Source: Candidatus Zipacnadia bacterium (GTDB lineage Bacteria; Armatimonadota; Zipacnadia; Zipacnadales; UBA5352). Taken from it: a stretch of 64,000 nucleotides of DNA. Below the pieces are notes generated by a model. It made no database searches, had not been told where the DNA came from, and was given only the letters and a program-made list of their open reading frames with translations. Made by a program: the position numbers and the translations under genes. Shown here one piece after another: positions 9,706-19,069 of this stretch. Every line of letters begins with the position of its first letter. Position 1 is the stretch's first letter. Location: contig JALGSU010000038.1 in assembly GCA_029821735.1 (NCBI GenBank), positions 62,001 through 126,000 of the forward strand. Direction: 5' to 3'.

Positions 9706-11054
9706 ACCTCCTCACAGGTCATCGGGAAGAGCGCGTCAGCGTCCTCGGTGCGCATGAGGTGGTAGACCGCGAACTCGTAGACCGCTCCGCCCTGCAGGTC
9801 CGACGGCGAGAAGGGCATCGCGAAATTCCCCGCAGTCGTCTTCCGGCCCTCAAACGCCTGGTGCAGGGCCGTCGAGCGCGCCAGACTTACCACCGTGTCG
9901 GCCAACTCCTGCGTGGGGGCGATCGCCTCGATGATGACCCCGATCTCGTCGGGGAGCGTGCCGATCGGCTTGCCGGTGACCGCGTCCAGGCCGTAGCGGA
10001 GCATGCGCAGCGAGTAATCGCTGCAGCACAGCGTCCCAGTCAGGTTGGCAGTGACCGCCCTGCGAACGCCCGCCTCGATCTCGTCGATGTGTTCGATAAC
10101 CGCCGGGTCGCGCACGCCAGCCACCGATATCGCCCGGTAGCCGCGCATCGCTGCGCCCTCGAGTTTGATGGTCGGTGGCGTCGGCTCAAGTCGTGTGCCG
10201 CTCATCCGCACCGCGCGCTCGCCGACTGGCTGGAAGTCGCAGGCCGCCAGATCCACCTTGCCCTCCGGCTCGTAGAAGCAGTTCGGGTCCGGCTGCTCAT
10301 ACAGCGAATGGGCTGCGACCGAATCGGGGTAGCAGGCCTTCGCGGGGTTGGCGGGTTCGACGATGAAATGATCCTTGCGCAGCGTGACCATGAGCGCATC
10401 GTTCGCTCCGCCCGGGCGCGCGCACAGCGTACCGCACTCGGCGATCTTGGCCGCGTGCAGTGCCAGCGCCGGGTCATAGCCGCGCATGATCGGCAGGGCC
10501 GCGAAGATCGCGGTGTCACAGGCGCGGCCTGCCACCACCACGTCCGCCCCGTCGGCCAGCGCGCTGATCATCGGGCCGGTTCCCATCTGCGCGACGATCC
10601 GCGTGCAGTCCCGCGCCGCCTGTTCGGTCAGCTCGCCCGCCGGTCCGTCCTGCACGATGCGGCCCTCGCGCAATGCCTGCAGAACCGTTTGCGCAGGAAT
10701 GTCGGCGGCGATGCTGGCCATCCGGAAATGCAGACGCTCGGTCCGCGCGATCTCGCGCACCATCGCCAGTGTCTCGTCGAGATGTGGCGCGGCGCCCGCT
10801 CCGCCCGCGCTGCCGATGATCAGCGGCACGCCGGCCGCCGTCGCGGCTCGCAGCGCTGGCACGAGGTCCCGCCTGGTCTGCATCGGCTTGACGAAACCCG
10901 TGCCGGAGCCGAGATAGTAGGGGCCGGGGTCGGTCGAACCCGCGTCCACGCCGAGGAAGTGAGGCTCAGACTGCATGGCGCGCTGCAGGCTCTCGGGCGG
11001 GTACCCGTAGCCCAGCATGCCGCAGATTGATGCGAAGCGGATCTCCTCGCTCAC
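9702..11054 (-). CDS. DUF1446 / acyclic terpene utilisation AtuA-like protein
   Basis: This is a 450-residue cytoplasmic protein starting at GTG (11054), which overlaps the TGA of the upstream fumarase beta gene. GAGGA lies immediately upstream. The N-terminus (ICGMLGYGYPPESLQRAM), a glycine-rich loop (IIGSAGGAGAAPHLDE) and VVAGRACDTAIFAALP are hallmark segments of DUF1446/AtuA proteins. AtuA was first linked to the acyclic terpene (citronellol/geraniol) pathway, but most members lie beside DUF4387 and hydratase-like genes and have no proven reaction. Here it is translationally coupled on both sides, so it probably forms a complex or sequential pathway with the fumarase-type subunits and DUF4387. 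That is inference. Confidence 0.87.
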   Translation of the reverse strand: MSEEIRFASICGMLGYGYPPESLQRAMQSEPHFLGVDAGSTDPGPYYLGSGTGFVKPMQTRRDLVPALRAATAAGVPLIIGSAGGAGAAPHLDETLAMVREIARTERLHFRMASIAADIPAQTVLQALREGRIVQDGPAGELTEQAARDCTRIVAQMGTGPMISALADGADVVVAGRACDTAIFAALPIMRGYDPALALHAAKIAECGTLCARPGGANDALMVTLRKDHFIVEPANPAKACYPDSVAAHSLYEQPDPNCFYEPEGKVDLAACDFQPVGERAVRMSGTRLEPTPPTIKLEGAAMRGYRAISVAGVRDPAVIEHIDEIEAGVRRAVTANLTGTLCCSDYSLRMLRYGLDAVTGKPIGTLPDEIGVIIEAIAPTQELADTVVSLARSTALHQAFEGRKTTAGNFAMPFSPSDLQGGAVYEFAVYHLMRTEDADALFPMTCEEV

Positions 11055-11701
11055 TGGTCCTCACAGCCCGCGTTGACATTCGTGTATCGGAAGTCCTCAG
11101 AGACGCCCAGTTGGCGTTCGACCTGCGGCAGTTGCGCGCGCACGCTCTCGTCAAGCTCCTCGAAATAGCTGTTGCCGCAGGCGTCGATGGCGACGAAGAA
11201 CGGTCCGAAGCGCTCCACCTCGAACACCCATGTGGCCTCGGTCTTGCCGAGTTCCTCGAGGAAGTGCACCTCGCGCACACGCGTGACTTGCGGCGCGAGC
11301 TGGTTGCCGCAGATGCCGATCTTGGTCAGGTAGACGCCGCCCACCTCCGCCAGTGCGGCCGCCGTGGCCGGGCCCATGGTGGTCTTGCCGATCAGCGTCC
11401 GCAGGCCGAGCTTGCGCACGACCTCCGCCCCGTAGCGTTCGAAGCGGATGGACGAGGTGGGCTCGATGGACACGATCTCCCACTCGTCGTTGGCCTGTCG
11501 CATGACTGGCCCGACGTGGAAGAAACAGTTTACCTGCGCGAAATCAATCGGCGGGACGATCCCCTCTTCGATGGCCCGGATGTGCAGGCGACTGCGGCCG
11601 GTGAAAACCGCGCCAGTCACGGTCACGATCTCGGCCAGCTTCAGACCGCGCGCCTCCTGCTCCGAAAGCGGCAACGTCAGATGTCGTATCGGTGCGTCCA
11701 T
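11051..11701 (-). CDS. Class I fumarate hydratase/tartrate dehydratase-type beta subunit
   Basis: This is a 216-residue C-terminal-type subunit of the two-subunit class I (iron-sulfur) hydro-lyases, the family of TtdB and the FumA C-terminal domain. The start at 11701 (MDAPIRHLTLPLSEQEARG) has GGGAG 7 bases upstream. A GTG seven codons earlier is an alternative. VTVTGAVFTGRSRLHIR, the VGPVMR segment and GPATAAALAEVGGVYLTKIG are typical of the swivelling beta domain that helps bind the dicarboxylate. It lies 13 bases after the alpha gene. The family acts on fumarate/malate, tartrate or mesaconate, and the sequence does not decide which. Confidence 0.88.
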   Translation of the reverse strand: MDAPIRHLTLPLSEQEARGLKLAEIVTVTGAVFTGRSRLHIRAIEEGIVPPIDFAQVNCFFHVGPVMRQANDEWEIVSIEPTSSIRFERYGAEVVRKLGLRTLIGKTTMGPATAAALAEVGGVYLTKIGICGNQLAPQVTRVREVHFLEELGKTEATWVFEVERFGPFFVAIDACGNSYFEELDESVRAQLPQVERQLGVSEDFRYTNVNAGCEDQ

Positions 11702-11714
11702 TGCCAGTCTCCCG

Positions 11715-12608
11715 TCAGTCACTGAGTTCGATCTCGCCGTCCGCCGACAGATGCGCTCGCCACCGTCGACCCACCAGACACTGCGCGTTCACGGCCACCG
11801 GCAGCGCCGCGGTGTGCGTGACGGCTGTCTCAATGTTGATCGCCATGACCGCGTTGGTGCCGCGCGATCCCATCGGCCCGATGCCGAGTTTGCGCGAGGC
11901 GGCGAGCAGCCGCGCCTCCAGCTCTGCCACTCGCGGCTCCGGGTTTGGCTGCCCCACCGGGCGGAGCACCGACGCGCGCTTGGCCATGTGCATGCACAGG
12001 TCGGCGGTGCCACCGATACCCACACCCACGATCGCCGGCGGGCAGATTTTGCCCGCCCAGCAGCCGGCGCGGATGGACTCGATGACGAACTTGCTGATGC
12101 CAGCCTCGCCGTCGGCCGGGAAGAGCATGCGGTAGAAGGTGCCGAAGATCTCCGAGCCGCCGCCCTTGGGCGCGGCCACGATTGCCAGCCCGTCACCGTC
12201 ACCCTCGTGGCGCAGGTCCACGCGCGGCATGCCCGGCCCGATGTTGTCGCCGGGGTTCTCGCGCGTGAGAGGATCGACCATCGTCGGGCGCAGGTAACCC
12301 TCTGCAGTGAGTTGGCGCGTGGCATCTTCAGCAGCCGTCGAGAGCGTGCCGAAGCCACCCGCGATCGCCGTGGCGCTGCCCGCTGTGACGAAGTACATCG
12401 GGAAGCCCGTGTCTCCGCAGACCAGCCCCTTGCCCTCCGAGGCCAGCCGGAAGTTCTCCATGCTCACCCGCAGGTGCTCGCGGGCCAGCGGGTCGCTCTC
12501 CTCGGCCATAACTCGTTCGAGCGCCGCCTGGACATCGCCCGGAATGTGGGTGGATGCCTGGCGCATGGCTTGGTACATAGCGTCTCGTATGTCGGTGCCT
12601 GCTATCAT
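11715..12608 (-). CDS. Class I fumarate hydratase/tartrate dehydratase-type alpha subunit
   Basis: This is the 297-residue iron-sulfur subunit. The start at 12608 (MIAGTDIRDAMYQAMRQ) has AGGGG 5 bases upstream. The longer open frame to 12965 overlaps the divergent gene and is not used. All three cluster cysteines of the family are present: C64 in LVCGDTGFP, C189 in GKICPPAIVGVGIGG and C277 in VAVNAQCLVGRR. The enzyme should therefore hold a 4Fe-4S cluster and catalyse a reversible hydration. It is the first gene of the minus-strand operon continuing to 7902, divergent from the heparinase gene. A second fumarase of the cell could be elsewhere. The unusual neighbours suggest this one serves a catabolic dicarboxylate rather than the TCA cycle. 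Confidence 0.9.
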   Translation of the reverse strand: MIAGTDIRDAMYQAMRQASTHIPGDVQAALERVMAEESDPLAREHLRVSMENFRLASEGKGLVCGDTGFPMYFVTAGSATAIAGGFGTLSTAAEDATRQLTAEGYLRPTMVDPLTRENPGDNIGPGMPRVDLRHEGDGDGLAIVAAPKGGGSEIFGTFYRMLFPADGEAGISKFVIESIRAGCWAGKICPPAIVGVGIGGTADLCMHMAKRASVLRPVGQPNPEPRVAELEARLLAASRKLGIGPMGSRGTNAVMAINIETAVTHTAALPVAVNAQCLVGRRWRAHLSADGEIELSD

Positions 12609-12752
12609 CGCTGCCCCTTCGCGTCGGGTGCCGGTCCTCGCGCCTATTCGCCGTGGCGACGCACGTCCCTTCGCGCGCACAGGGAACCGCCGGCGGCGCG
12701 ACGAACTGACTCCGTGCATGGACGCACACGGACGCGCCCGAGGAGCGTTACT

Positions 12753-15700
12753 GTGAGAGCACTCACCGTCTGCCTGGCTCTGCTGTGCCCGATGCTGGTC
12801 GCCGCGCAGGATGTCTTCCTGTATGACTTCGAGCAGGGCGATGACTTCGCAACGTATGAGGGCCTGAGTCTGTTGAGTGCGGACGCGGAGATCGTCGCGC
12901 CCGGCGCCGATGGCGAGGGCCACTGCTTGAAGATCAGCACGCCCGAGGCCGCCCGGTACTGTCAAGTGTCAATCGCCGGCCCGATTGAAGTCGTCAAGAA
13001 CCTGGTCCTCTCTTTTGACTACCGCGCAACCGTTGCCGAGGGGCAGGCGGCCAAGTATGTCGGCATCCTGTTCTTCTACGCGGACACCAAGCAGTTCGGT
13101 CGCTGGGACCACAAGTTCTCTGACGAGTGGATCCATACCGAAGTCACCCTCAGTTCGTTGAGCACCAGCAACGAGGGCGTGCTGGAGATCGGGCGGGAGT
13201 TCAGCCGGCTCAACCTGTACGGGCGCGGGCCCGATGAGGGCGCCGACATGACCGTCTGGTTCGACAACATCCGCCTTGCCGTGCGGGAGCCAGTCAGTCG
13301 GGTGCTTGAGCGCGTCGAGACCTCGCAGAGCAACCCGCCCTTCCTCAACTGGCCCCGAGCCACTGGTGCCAGCCGCCTGCAATACTCGCGGTCGCCGGAC
13401 TTCCCGGACGATGCCACCACGACCGTTGATACGGAGCTGAACTTCCTCACACCTGACCGGTCGCTGGAAGCCGGTCGCTGGTACTGGCGGGCGCGCGTCG
13501 AGACGGAACTGACCGATGGCTGGACCGATACCCACCAGGTGGAGATTCCCACCGAGGCGCATCGTTTCACCACTCCGCCCGTTGACGCCGAGGCGATCAT
13601 GGCCCGACCGCGTCCGTGGCTGGTGAACGTAGAGGCTGAGCGCGCGAAGCTCGACGACGCAGGGATCGCGGCGCTGGTCAGCCGCGCCAAGTCCGACTAC
13701 GCGCGGGGCGTTCCGGATGATCCGCCCATATGGGAGGACGGCGACGAGCGCTGGCCGGCGTGGATCGACTGGTACCGCGACATCCACGGGCGCACGACTT
13801 CCGCGATGGGCGCCCGACTGGAGCGTGTCGCCACATGGGCGGCGATCACCGGCGATGACGACGCGTATGAATGGACGCGGGAGATGGCGCTGGGCGTGGC
13901 GGCGTGGGACCCGACGGGCGGTAGCGCCATGCGGCGCGGCGACATCGGCGCCCATCATGTTCTGCGCGGTCTGAACACGGCGTACGATGTGCTGCACGAC
14001 AGGATCAGCGAGGACGAACTGGCGACCATCCGGGGCGCGATCCTCGCCCGCACCGCCGATTTCTGGGCTTACATCAACCCTCTGCGGGGCAACCCCTACA
14101 ACAACCACGCATGGCTCAAGACGCTTGTCGTGGGCCAAGCTGGGCTGGTGCTTCTCGGCGATCATGAGGAGGCGTACGAGTGGGCCGAGTACTCCCGCCA
14201 GCAGTTCATCGGCCAGTATCTGTGCGGCCTCGGCTACCAGGGCGAGAATAACGAGGGCATCAGCTACTGGTCTTACGGTCTGAGCTTCATCATCGAGTAC
14301 GCTGAGATGCTGCGCACGGTCACCGGGCTTGATCTGTTCCAGCAACCGTGGCTGAACCAGACGGCCCGCTTCCCGATGTACTGCGCTCCGCCAAACGCCT
14401 GGGGGGTCTCATTCGCTGACACTGGCAAGCCGAACCACAGTGGGCGCGGGCCGTACGCGACCAACTATGTCGGGCTGCTCGGCGAAAATACCGGTGACCC
14501 GTATGCGCTCTGGTACGCGGGCCGCCGCGAGGTCGTCGAGGGCGTCGATCCCCGGCCGCCGGTGGACCTGCCGCAGTCGATCCACTACAGCTTCATCGGC
14601 TTGGGGATCGTCAATGACTCGCTACTGGATGGGCGCGAGGGCGTGACTTTCGCGATGCACTCGGGGCCGTATTTCGCGGGCCATCAGCACGCCGATCAGA
14701 ACGCGTTCGTCATCCATGCGTACGGCGAAAAGCTGGCCATCGACTCTGGCTACTACGACTGGTATGGCAGCCCGCATTTCAAGGAGTATTCACTGCAGAC
14801 GGTTGCCCACAATTCCGTGCTGGTTGATGGCGAGGGCCAGGCCGCTGTGACCAAAGGCGCGGATGGCCGCATGGCGGCATATTTCGAGAGCCCCGGCTAC
14901 GCATACATGGTCGGCGACGCTTCTGACCCGGATGTCTACAAGGGTCGGCTCACCCGCTTCGATCGGCGCGTGCTGATGGTCCGGCCCGGGGTCATCGTGA
15001 TGCAGGACTTGCTCGACGCGCCCGAGTCGTCGAGCTTCGACTGGCTGCTGCATACCGTCGCGCCGATTGAGGTGGACGCGGCGTCACGGCGCTTCGCGGT
15101 GACGTCCGGTGCAGCTCGCATGACCGCGCAAATGCTGGCGCCCGGCGATGTAGCTGCCGAGGTGACCGATCGCTATCCGGTGCATCCGTACGATGGGTAC
15201 GGCACCGTTCCGGTATCTGAGGACAAGCTGGCGAAAGAGTGGCACCTGAAAGTCCAGCCAACCGAGCCCGCCACGCAGCGAGACTTCCTGACCGTGTTCG
15301 ATGTGCGTCGGACCGAGGATGATGGCGAGACTCTCGCGAGACCGCTGAACACCCAGTCGGGAGTGGGCGTGTTGCTCACCGAGGGTGATCGCCGCACGGC
15401 GGTCCTGCTGCCCGATCGCGATGGGGCGCGCCCGCTGGCATCCGGCGACCTGATCGCTGACGCCGAGGCGGCTGCGGTCACCGTGCAGGGCAGTCGCGTC
15501 ACGGGCTTCTTCGCCGCCGATGCACGTTCGCTCGAGCGCGCCGGTCAGGTGCTGGTGAAGTTCGACTCCGGTCGGGGCAGCGTCGGTGCGCTGATCACTG
15601 CCGAGGGTCTGCTCGCCGACTTGGAACTGTCTGAGGCGGGCATGGTCACGCTGCTGTGCCCTTCGGCCCCGGCGACTGTTGCCTGTGATGACGAGGTCGC

Positions 15701-16583
15701 TGACGTGACGTGGGGTGCTGATTCTCGGACGCTCCGGCTGCGCGTGCCGGCGGGGCAGCACACGCTCCGCTGCGGCGTTGACCCGGCGATCATAGGATCG
15801 CACCCGTTGGTCGGCGTGCCGATGATCGTCAACGGCACTGAGACCACGATCCAGGGCTACGCCCGGCGCGTGGCGCAGGGCTTCCTGCGTAACTGGTGGG
15901 GGCAGGTGCAGGTCGACGAACCGGGCTTCCACCTGCTCGAACTGACCGGAAATGACGCGGCCGCTACGCGCGTCACCTGGGACGGCCATGCGGTCGAGTT
16001 GTCAGAGGAGGCCACCAGTCTGGTCTGGGTCGGCGAGGGAGTGCACCACCTGACTATCGGCGCCGAGGGCGACCTGGCCCGCGTGTCGCTGACGCGCACC
16101 GGTGATGAAGTGGCGCAGTCCGATATGTTGCCCGTCGACTGGGAGTTGCCCGAGGGCGCGCTGACATTCGAGGCCGAGGAGCCATCCGCCGAGAGCAAGG
16201 TCAAAGCGACGCGCACTGAGAAGGTCGCCGCCTCCGGTGGGCTGGGCCACGTGGGCTGGGACACCGATGGCATGTGGGCCGAGTGGACGCTGACCGTGCC
16301 GGCGGCGGGCGAATATGTACTGTTCTTCCGTGGCGCGAGCATCTACGCTGACATCTATCGTGAGCTGCTTCTCGATGGCGAGGCGCTGCCCGGTGCGCGC
16401 ATCGCGGGCTTTCAGTCGACGGGCGGCTGGTGCCGCACTGACAATGACTGGCGCTGGTTCAGCGTGCGCGACGTCGCGGGTGAGCAACTGGTTCTGAACC
16501 TCAAAGCGGGCGAGCACGTCCTGCGCATGACCCGCCTCGAGGGGTCAATGAATCTGGATCTGATCGCACTGGCGTCACGCTGA
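12753..16583 (+). CDS. Secreted heparinase II/III-type polysaccharide lyase with C-terminal carbohydrate-binding module
   Basis: This 1276-residue protein starts at GTG 12753 (AGGAG about 8 bases upstream), with a signal peptide to about residue 19 (CLALLCPMLVAAQ). The much longer open frame upstream is antisense to the fumarase genes and is not coding. An N-terminal beta-sandwich (about 20-190) binds sugar or pads the fold. Residues about 200-580 form the alpha/alpha toroid with NPYNNHAWLKTL and ENNEGISYWSYG. The Heparinase II/III beta-sandwich (about 600-800) carries SGPYFAGHQHADQNAF with its conserved His. The C-terminal CBM-like region starts near 1150 (LTFEAEEPSAESK). Such enzymes beta-eliminate uronic-acid-containing chains (heparin, alginate, ulvan and others). 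The exact substrate is not visible. It is the first gene of a four-gene run. Confidence 0.87.
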   Translation: MRALTVCLALLCPMLVAAQDVFLYDFEQGDDFATYEGLSLLSADAEIVAPGADGEGHCLKISTPEAARYCQVSIAGPIEVVKNLVLSFDYRATVAEGQAAKYVGILFFYADTKQFGRWDHKFSDEWIHTEVTLSSLSTSNEGVLEIGREFSRLNLYGRGPDEGADMTVWFDNIRLAVREPVSRVLERVETSQSNPPFLNWPRATGASRLQYSRSPDFPDDATTTVDTELNFLTPDRSLEAGRWYWRARVETELTDGWTDTHQVEIPTEAHRFTTPPVDAEAIMARPRPWLVNVEAERAKLDDAGIAALVSRAKSDYARGVPDDPPIWEDGDERWPAWIDWYRDIHGRTTSAMGARLERVATWAAITGDDDAYEWTREMALGVAAWDPTGGSAMRRGDIGAHHVLRGLNTAYDVLHDRISEDELATIRGAILARTADFWAYINPLRGNPYNNHAWLKTLVVGQAGLVLLGDHEEAYEWAEYSRQQFIGQYLCGLGYQGENNEGISYWSYGLSFIIEYAEMLRTVTGLDLFQQPWLNQTARFPMYCAPPNAWGVSFADTGKPNHSGRGPYATNYVGLLGENTGDPYALWYAGRREVVEGVDPRPPVDLPQSIHYSFIGLGIVNDSLLDGREGVTFAMHSGPYFAGHQHADQNAFVIHAYGEKLAIDSGYYDWYGSPHFKEYSLQTVAHNSVLVDGEGQAAVTKGADGRMAAYFESPGYAYMVGDASDPDVYKGRLTRFDRRVLMVRPGVIVMQDLLDAPESSSFDWLLHTVAPIEVDAASRRFAVTSGAARMTAQMLAPGDVAAEVTDRYPVHPYDGYGTVPVSEDKLAKEWHLKVQPTEPATQRDFLTVFDVRRTEDDGETLARPLNTQSGVGVLLTEGDRRTAVLLPDRDGARPLASGDLIADAEAAAVTVQGSRVTGFFAADARSLERAGQVLVKFDSGRGSVGALITAEGLLADLELSEAGMVTLLCPSAPATVACDDEVADVTWGADSRTLRLRVPAGQHTLRCGVDPAIIGSHPLVGVPMIVNGTETTIQGYARRVAQGFLRNWWGQVQVDEPGFHLLELTGNDAAATRVTWDGHAVELSEEATSLVWVGEGVHHLTIGAEGDLARVSLTRTGDEVAQSDMLPVDWELPEGALTFEAEEPSAESKVKATRTEKVAASGGLGHVGWDTDGMWAEWTLTVPAAGEYVLFFRGASIYADIYRELLLDGEALPGARIAGFQSTGGWCRTDNDWRWFSVRDVAGEQLVLNLKAGEHVLRMTRLEGSMNLDLIALASR

Positions 16584-16656
16584 TCGCAGAGGCATTCGGA
16601 ACGTGGCGGCGAAGCATCAGACGCAGAGCATCGCGCCGTACCGGGAGCGTGGAGGC

Positions 16657-17622
16657 ATGACCGGTTTCGTCCGCATAGCTGTCTGTATCATGTTCGTGCT
16701 GCTCGCGTCCTCGTGCCTGGCGCAGCAGGGCATCGACCTGCCGCCGGTGCAGGTTCAGGAGACGCCCAACGTGGAGATTCTCCTCAACGGTGGCTTTGAG
16801 GAGTCCGAGCCGATCACCTGGAAGTTTACAGACTGGCCCCCTCGCCCCGACACCGGCGCGGCGCTGATTGCCGACTCGATCTTCCGCACACAGGACGTCG
16901 CCCACAGCGGACAGTGGGCGCTCGGGCTTGATCTCACTACTGTCGAGGAGGACCGCATCCTCCTCTGCCAACAGGCCTTCGGTGCGGACAAGCTCGCGGC
17001 CTATGATGGTCGCTTGGCGCGCATGTCCGCATGGGTCATTCTGGGCCGAGGCCCCGCTGGGTACCAGGGCCAGATGAGCATGCGCCACTGGGGTCCGCCG
17101 GGAGCACCGCCCATAGGCAGCCGTCGCATCTACCTTTCCGGCAGCGTTGACGAGTGGAACTACTGCTCTGAGGAGTTCATTCTGCGCGTCGGTGAGACCA
17201 CGCGCGCCGACATGACGGTCAGCGCCTCCCAGGTGCCCGAACTGCGGGACTCGCCGGTTGTCTACGTCGATGATGTGAGCCTGGCGATCCTCGGCGAGGC
17301 TGATCTGCAGGCCCGGTTGACCTGCGGCACCGTGCTCTTCGAGCCCGACGATCTCGTGCCCGTTCGCGTCGATGTCTCCGAGGAGGCGTGGGAGGCGGGC
17401 AAGCGCCAACTGCGCTGGAACATCGCCTCCCCAGACGGTCTCACCGGTTACGCCGAGGGTGACGTGGCCCTCACTGCGCGCACTGAGATCGTCGAGCTTG
17501 CCTTGCCTGATCTTCCCGACGGCGAGTACTCCGCCCGACTGGCGCTCGGCGCCGAGCCGGGCGAGCGTGCCGCCGAGGTCCTCTTGCCGCTGAGAAGGGT
17601 GGCTGGTCCCTTTGCGAAGTAG
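16657..17622 (+). CDS. Secreted beta-sandwich protein of unknown function
   Basis: This is 321 residues from ATG 16657, with GGAGG one base before it and GGGAG nine bases before it. It has a clear signal peptide (VRIAVCIMFVLLASSCLAQ). Residues about 40-215 look like a CBM4/9-type jelly roll: NGGFEESEPITWKFTDWP opens the module, a typical start for such domains, and VVYVDDVSLAI closes it. The remaining 100 residues look like an immunoglobulin-like stalk. There are no catalytic motifs. It sits between a lyase and a CBM9 protein, so it is probably a substrate-binding accessory protein. The next gene overlaps its stop by 11 bases. Confidence 0.7.
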   Translation: MTGFVRIAVCIMFVLLASSCLAQQGIDLPPVQVQETPNVEILLNGGFEESEPITWKFTDWPPRPDTGAALIADSIFRTQDVAHSGQWALGLDLTTVEEDRILLCQQAFGADKLAAYDGRLARMSAWVILGRGPAGYQGQMSMRHWGPPGAPPIGSRRIYLSGSVDEWNYCSEEFILRVGETTRADMTVSASQVPELRDSPVVYVDDVSLAILGEADLQARLTCGTVLFEPDDLVPVRVDVSEEAWEAGKRQLRWNIASPDGLTGYAEGDVALTARTEIVELALPDLPDGEYSARLALGAEPGERAAEVLLPLRRVAGPFAK

Positions 17623-19045
17623 AGACGCCGGTTCCGTCCGTCTGAGTATGGTCCTCCCGGTGCTGGTCGCGGTCCTCGTGCCCGCTCTGGCCTGCGCCGA
17701 GTTGCTGGAGGCCGTGCGCTACTCCGAGCCCGAGGCCGCACGTTCGGGCGTGGAGGGCGTCGAACGCCTGCGCTTCGAGTTGGCCGAGGCCGCCGGGATG
17801 AGCATCGACGGTCGGCTCGATGAGGCGGTCTGGAGCGATCCGGCCGCGCATCTCGGCACCTTCCGGCTCGGGCTCTCGGCCGTGCCCGCCCGCCACACGC
17901 GCGAAGCGTGGGCCGCCTGGGACGCGGAGTATCTGTATTTCGCGGTGCGCCTGCAGCGTGAGCCTGGCACCGAGTTGCGCGTGAACACTCGAGAAGATGA
18001 GAACTCGGCGATCTGGGAGGATGACGAGATCGAGGTCTTCCTCGACCCGTTCAATGCCGGCACCGAGTACTTCCAGCTCATCATCAACTCCGAGGGCTTC
18101 CTCTTCGACGCGCAACACAACTACCGACTCGTCCCCGATCCCGGCGGCGCGGGCCCTGGTGACATGAAGCTGCAGCGTGAGAGCGACGATACATGGGCGT
18201 CCGGGCTGGTGCGCGAGATCGCCATCGAGGATGACTACTGGACCGCGGAGATGGCTGTCCCGCTGCAGTCCCTCGGCCTGACCGGCGCGCCTGCGGGACA
18301 TTCGCTTGGCTTCAACATCACCTCGGCAGACTGGGACACCGAGGAGTACACCTGCCTGTCACCCACCAGCGACTGGCACGATCCGCTGCAGTTCGGAGTG
18401 CTGGTGCTGGGCCAGCCGCGCGTGGCGGTGAGCGACCTGACGCTCGGCAACGTCGGAGCTGGCAGCAACATGTTCAGCGCGCGCGTCAAAGACCTGACCG
18501 GCGCTGATGCTGATTACACGCTTGCCCTGACGCTGATCACCGATGCAGGCAGCGTGCGTGCCACGAAAGACTTCTCGCTTCCCGCCGGCGAGAGGGAGCG
18601 CCCTATGCTCACCTTCCAGCCGCGGGGCAATGGCTCGCCTCAGGGCGAGTGGAGCGCGGAGATCGAGATCGTGGATGCAGCCGGGCGTTCGGCCTTCGCC
18701 GCGCGCCGCGAGGGGGTCTTCCTGCAGCCGCTCTCACTGACCCTCGGCAGCCATGCGACCTTCACGGACGGTCGGCCGATCGCGGTCGCAGCGCGCCTGG
18801 GGCTCGGCTCCATGACTGCCCGGAGTGTCACGGTGACTGCTCTGCTCAGGGATCAGGCCGGGCGCGTTGTCGCCGACCATGAACTGGGCCGGCCGCATGG
18901 ATCGATCATCAATGCGTGGATGCCAGTAGACGAACTCGCGCCCGGAACGTACACGCTGGAACTGGTCGCGGGCAGGGACGACAAGCGCATCGGGCGAGCC
19001 GCACAAACACTGCGGGTTGCCGCATCGCCGTTCGAGGGCCAGTAG
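17612..19045 (+). CDS. Secreted CBM9-like carbohydrate-binding protein
   Basis: This is 477 residues from TTG 17612, overlapping the previous gene. The in-frame ATG at 17648 (MVLPVLVAVLVPALACAE) is the alternative, and either leaves a signal peptide. Residues about 60-260 match the CBM9/DOMON-like pattern: IDGRLDEAVWSDPA at the start, AAWDAEYLYFAVRL, then DDEIEVFLDPF and FQLIINSEG. Such modules bind sugar chain ends. The C-terminal 200 residues are repeated immunoglobulin-like strands (TLALTLITDAGSVRATKDF). No catalytic residues were recognised. It probably anchors or presents polysaccharide for the neighbouring lyase and DUF4091 protein. Confidence 0.77.
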   Translation: MRSRDAGSVRLSMVLPVLVAVLVPALACAELLEAVRYSEPEAARSGVEGVERLRFELAEAAGMSIDGRLDEAVWSDPAAHLGTFRLGLSAVPARHTREAWAAWDAEYLYFAVRLQREPGTELRVNTREDENSAIWEDDEIEVFLDPFNAGTEYFQLIINSEGFLFDAQHNYRLVPDPGGAGPGDMKLQRESDDTWASGLVREIAIEDDYWTAEMAVPLQSLGLTGAPAGHSLGFNITSADWDTEEYTCLSPTSDWHDPLQFGVLVLGQPRVAVSDLTLGNVGAGSNMFSARVKDLTGADADYTLALTLITDAGSVRATKDFSLPAGERERPMLTFQPRGNGSPQGEWSAEIEIVDAAGRSAFAARREGVFLQPLSLTLGSHATFTDGRPIAVAARLGLGSMTARSVTVTALLRDQAGRVVADHELGRPHGSIINAWMPVDELAPGTYTLELVAGRDDKRIGRAAQTLRVAASPFEGQ

Positions 19046-19069
19046 GCGTGCCCACCGGAGGATCGTGAT

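Noticed and set aside
11448..12752. N-terminal extension of the heparinase frame
   Set aside because: It is antisense to the fumarase genes and composed of low-information Arg/Ala-rich sequence. The signal peptide and AGGAG place the start at 12753.
16657..16720. Lipobox in the protein at 16657 (LASSC)
   Set aside because: The later CLA-QQ site fits ordinary signal peptidase better, as in the neighbouring secreted proteins.
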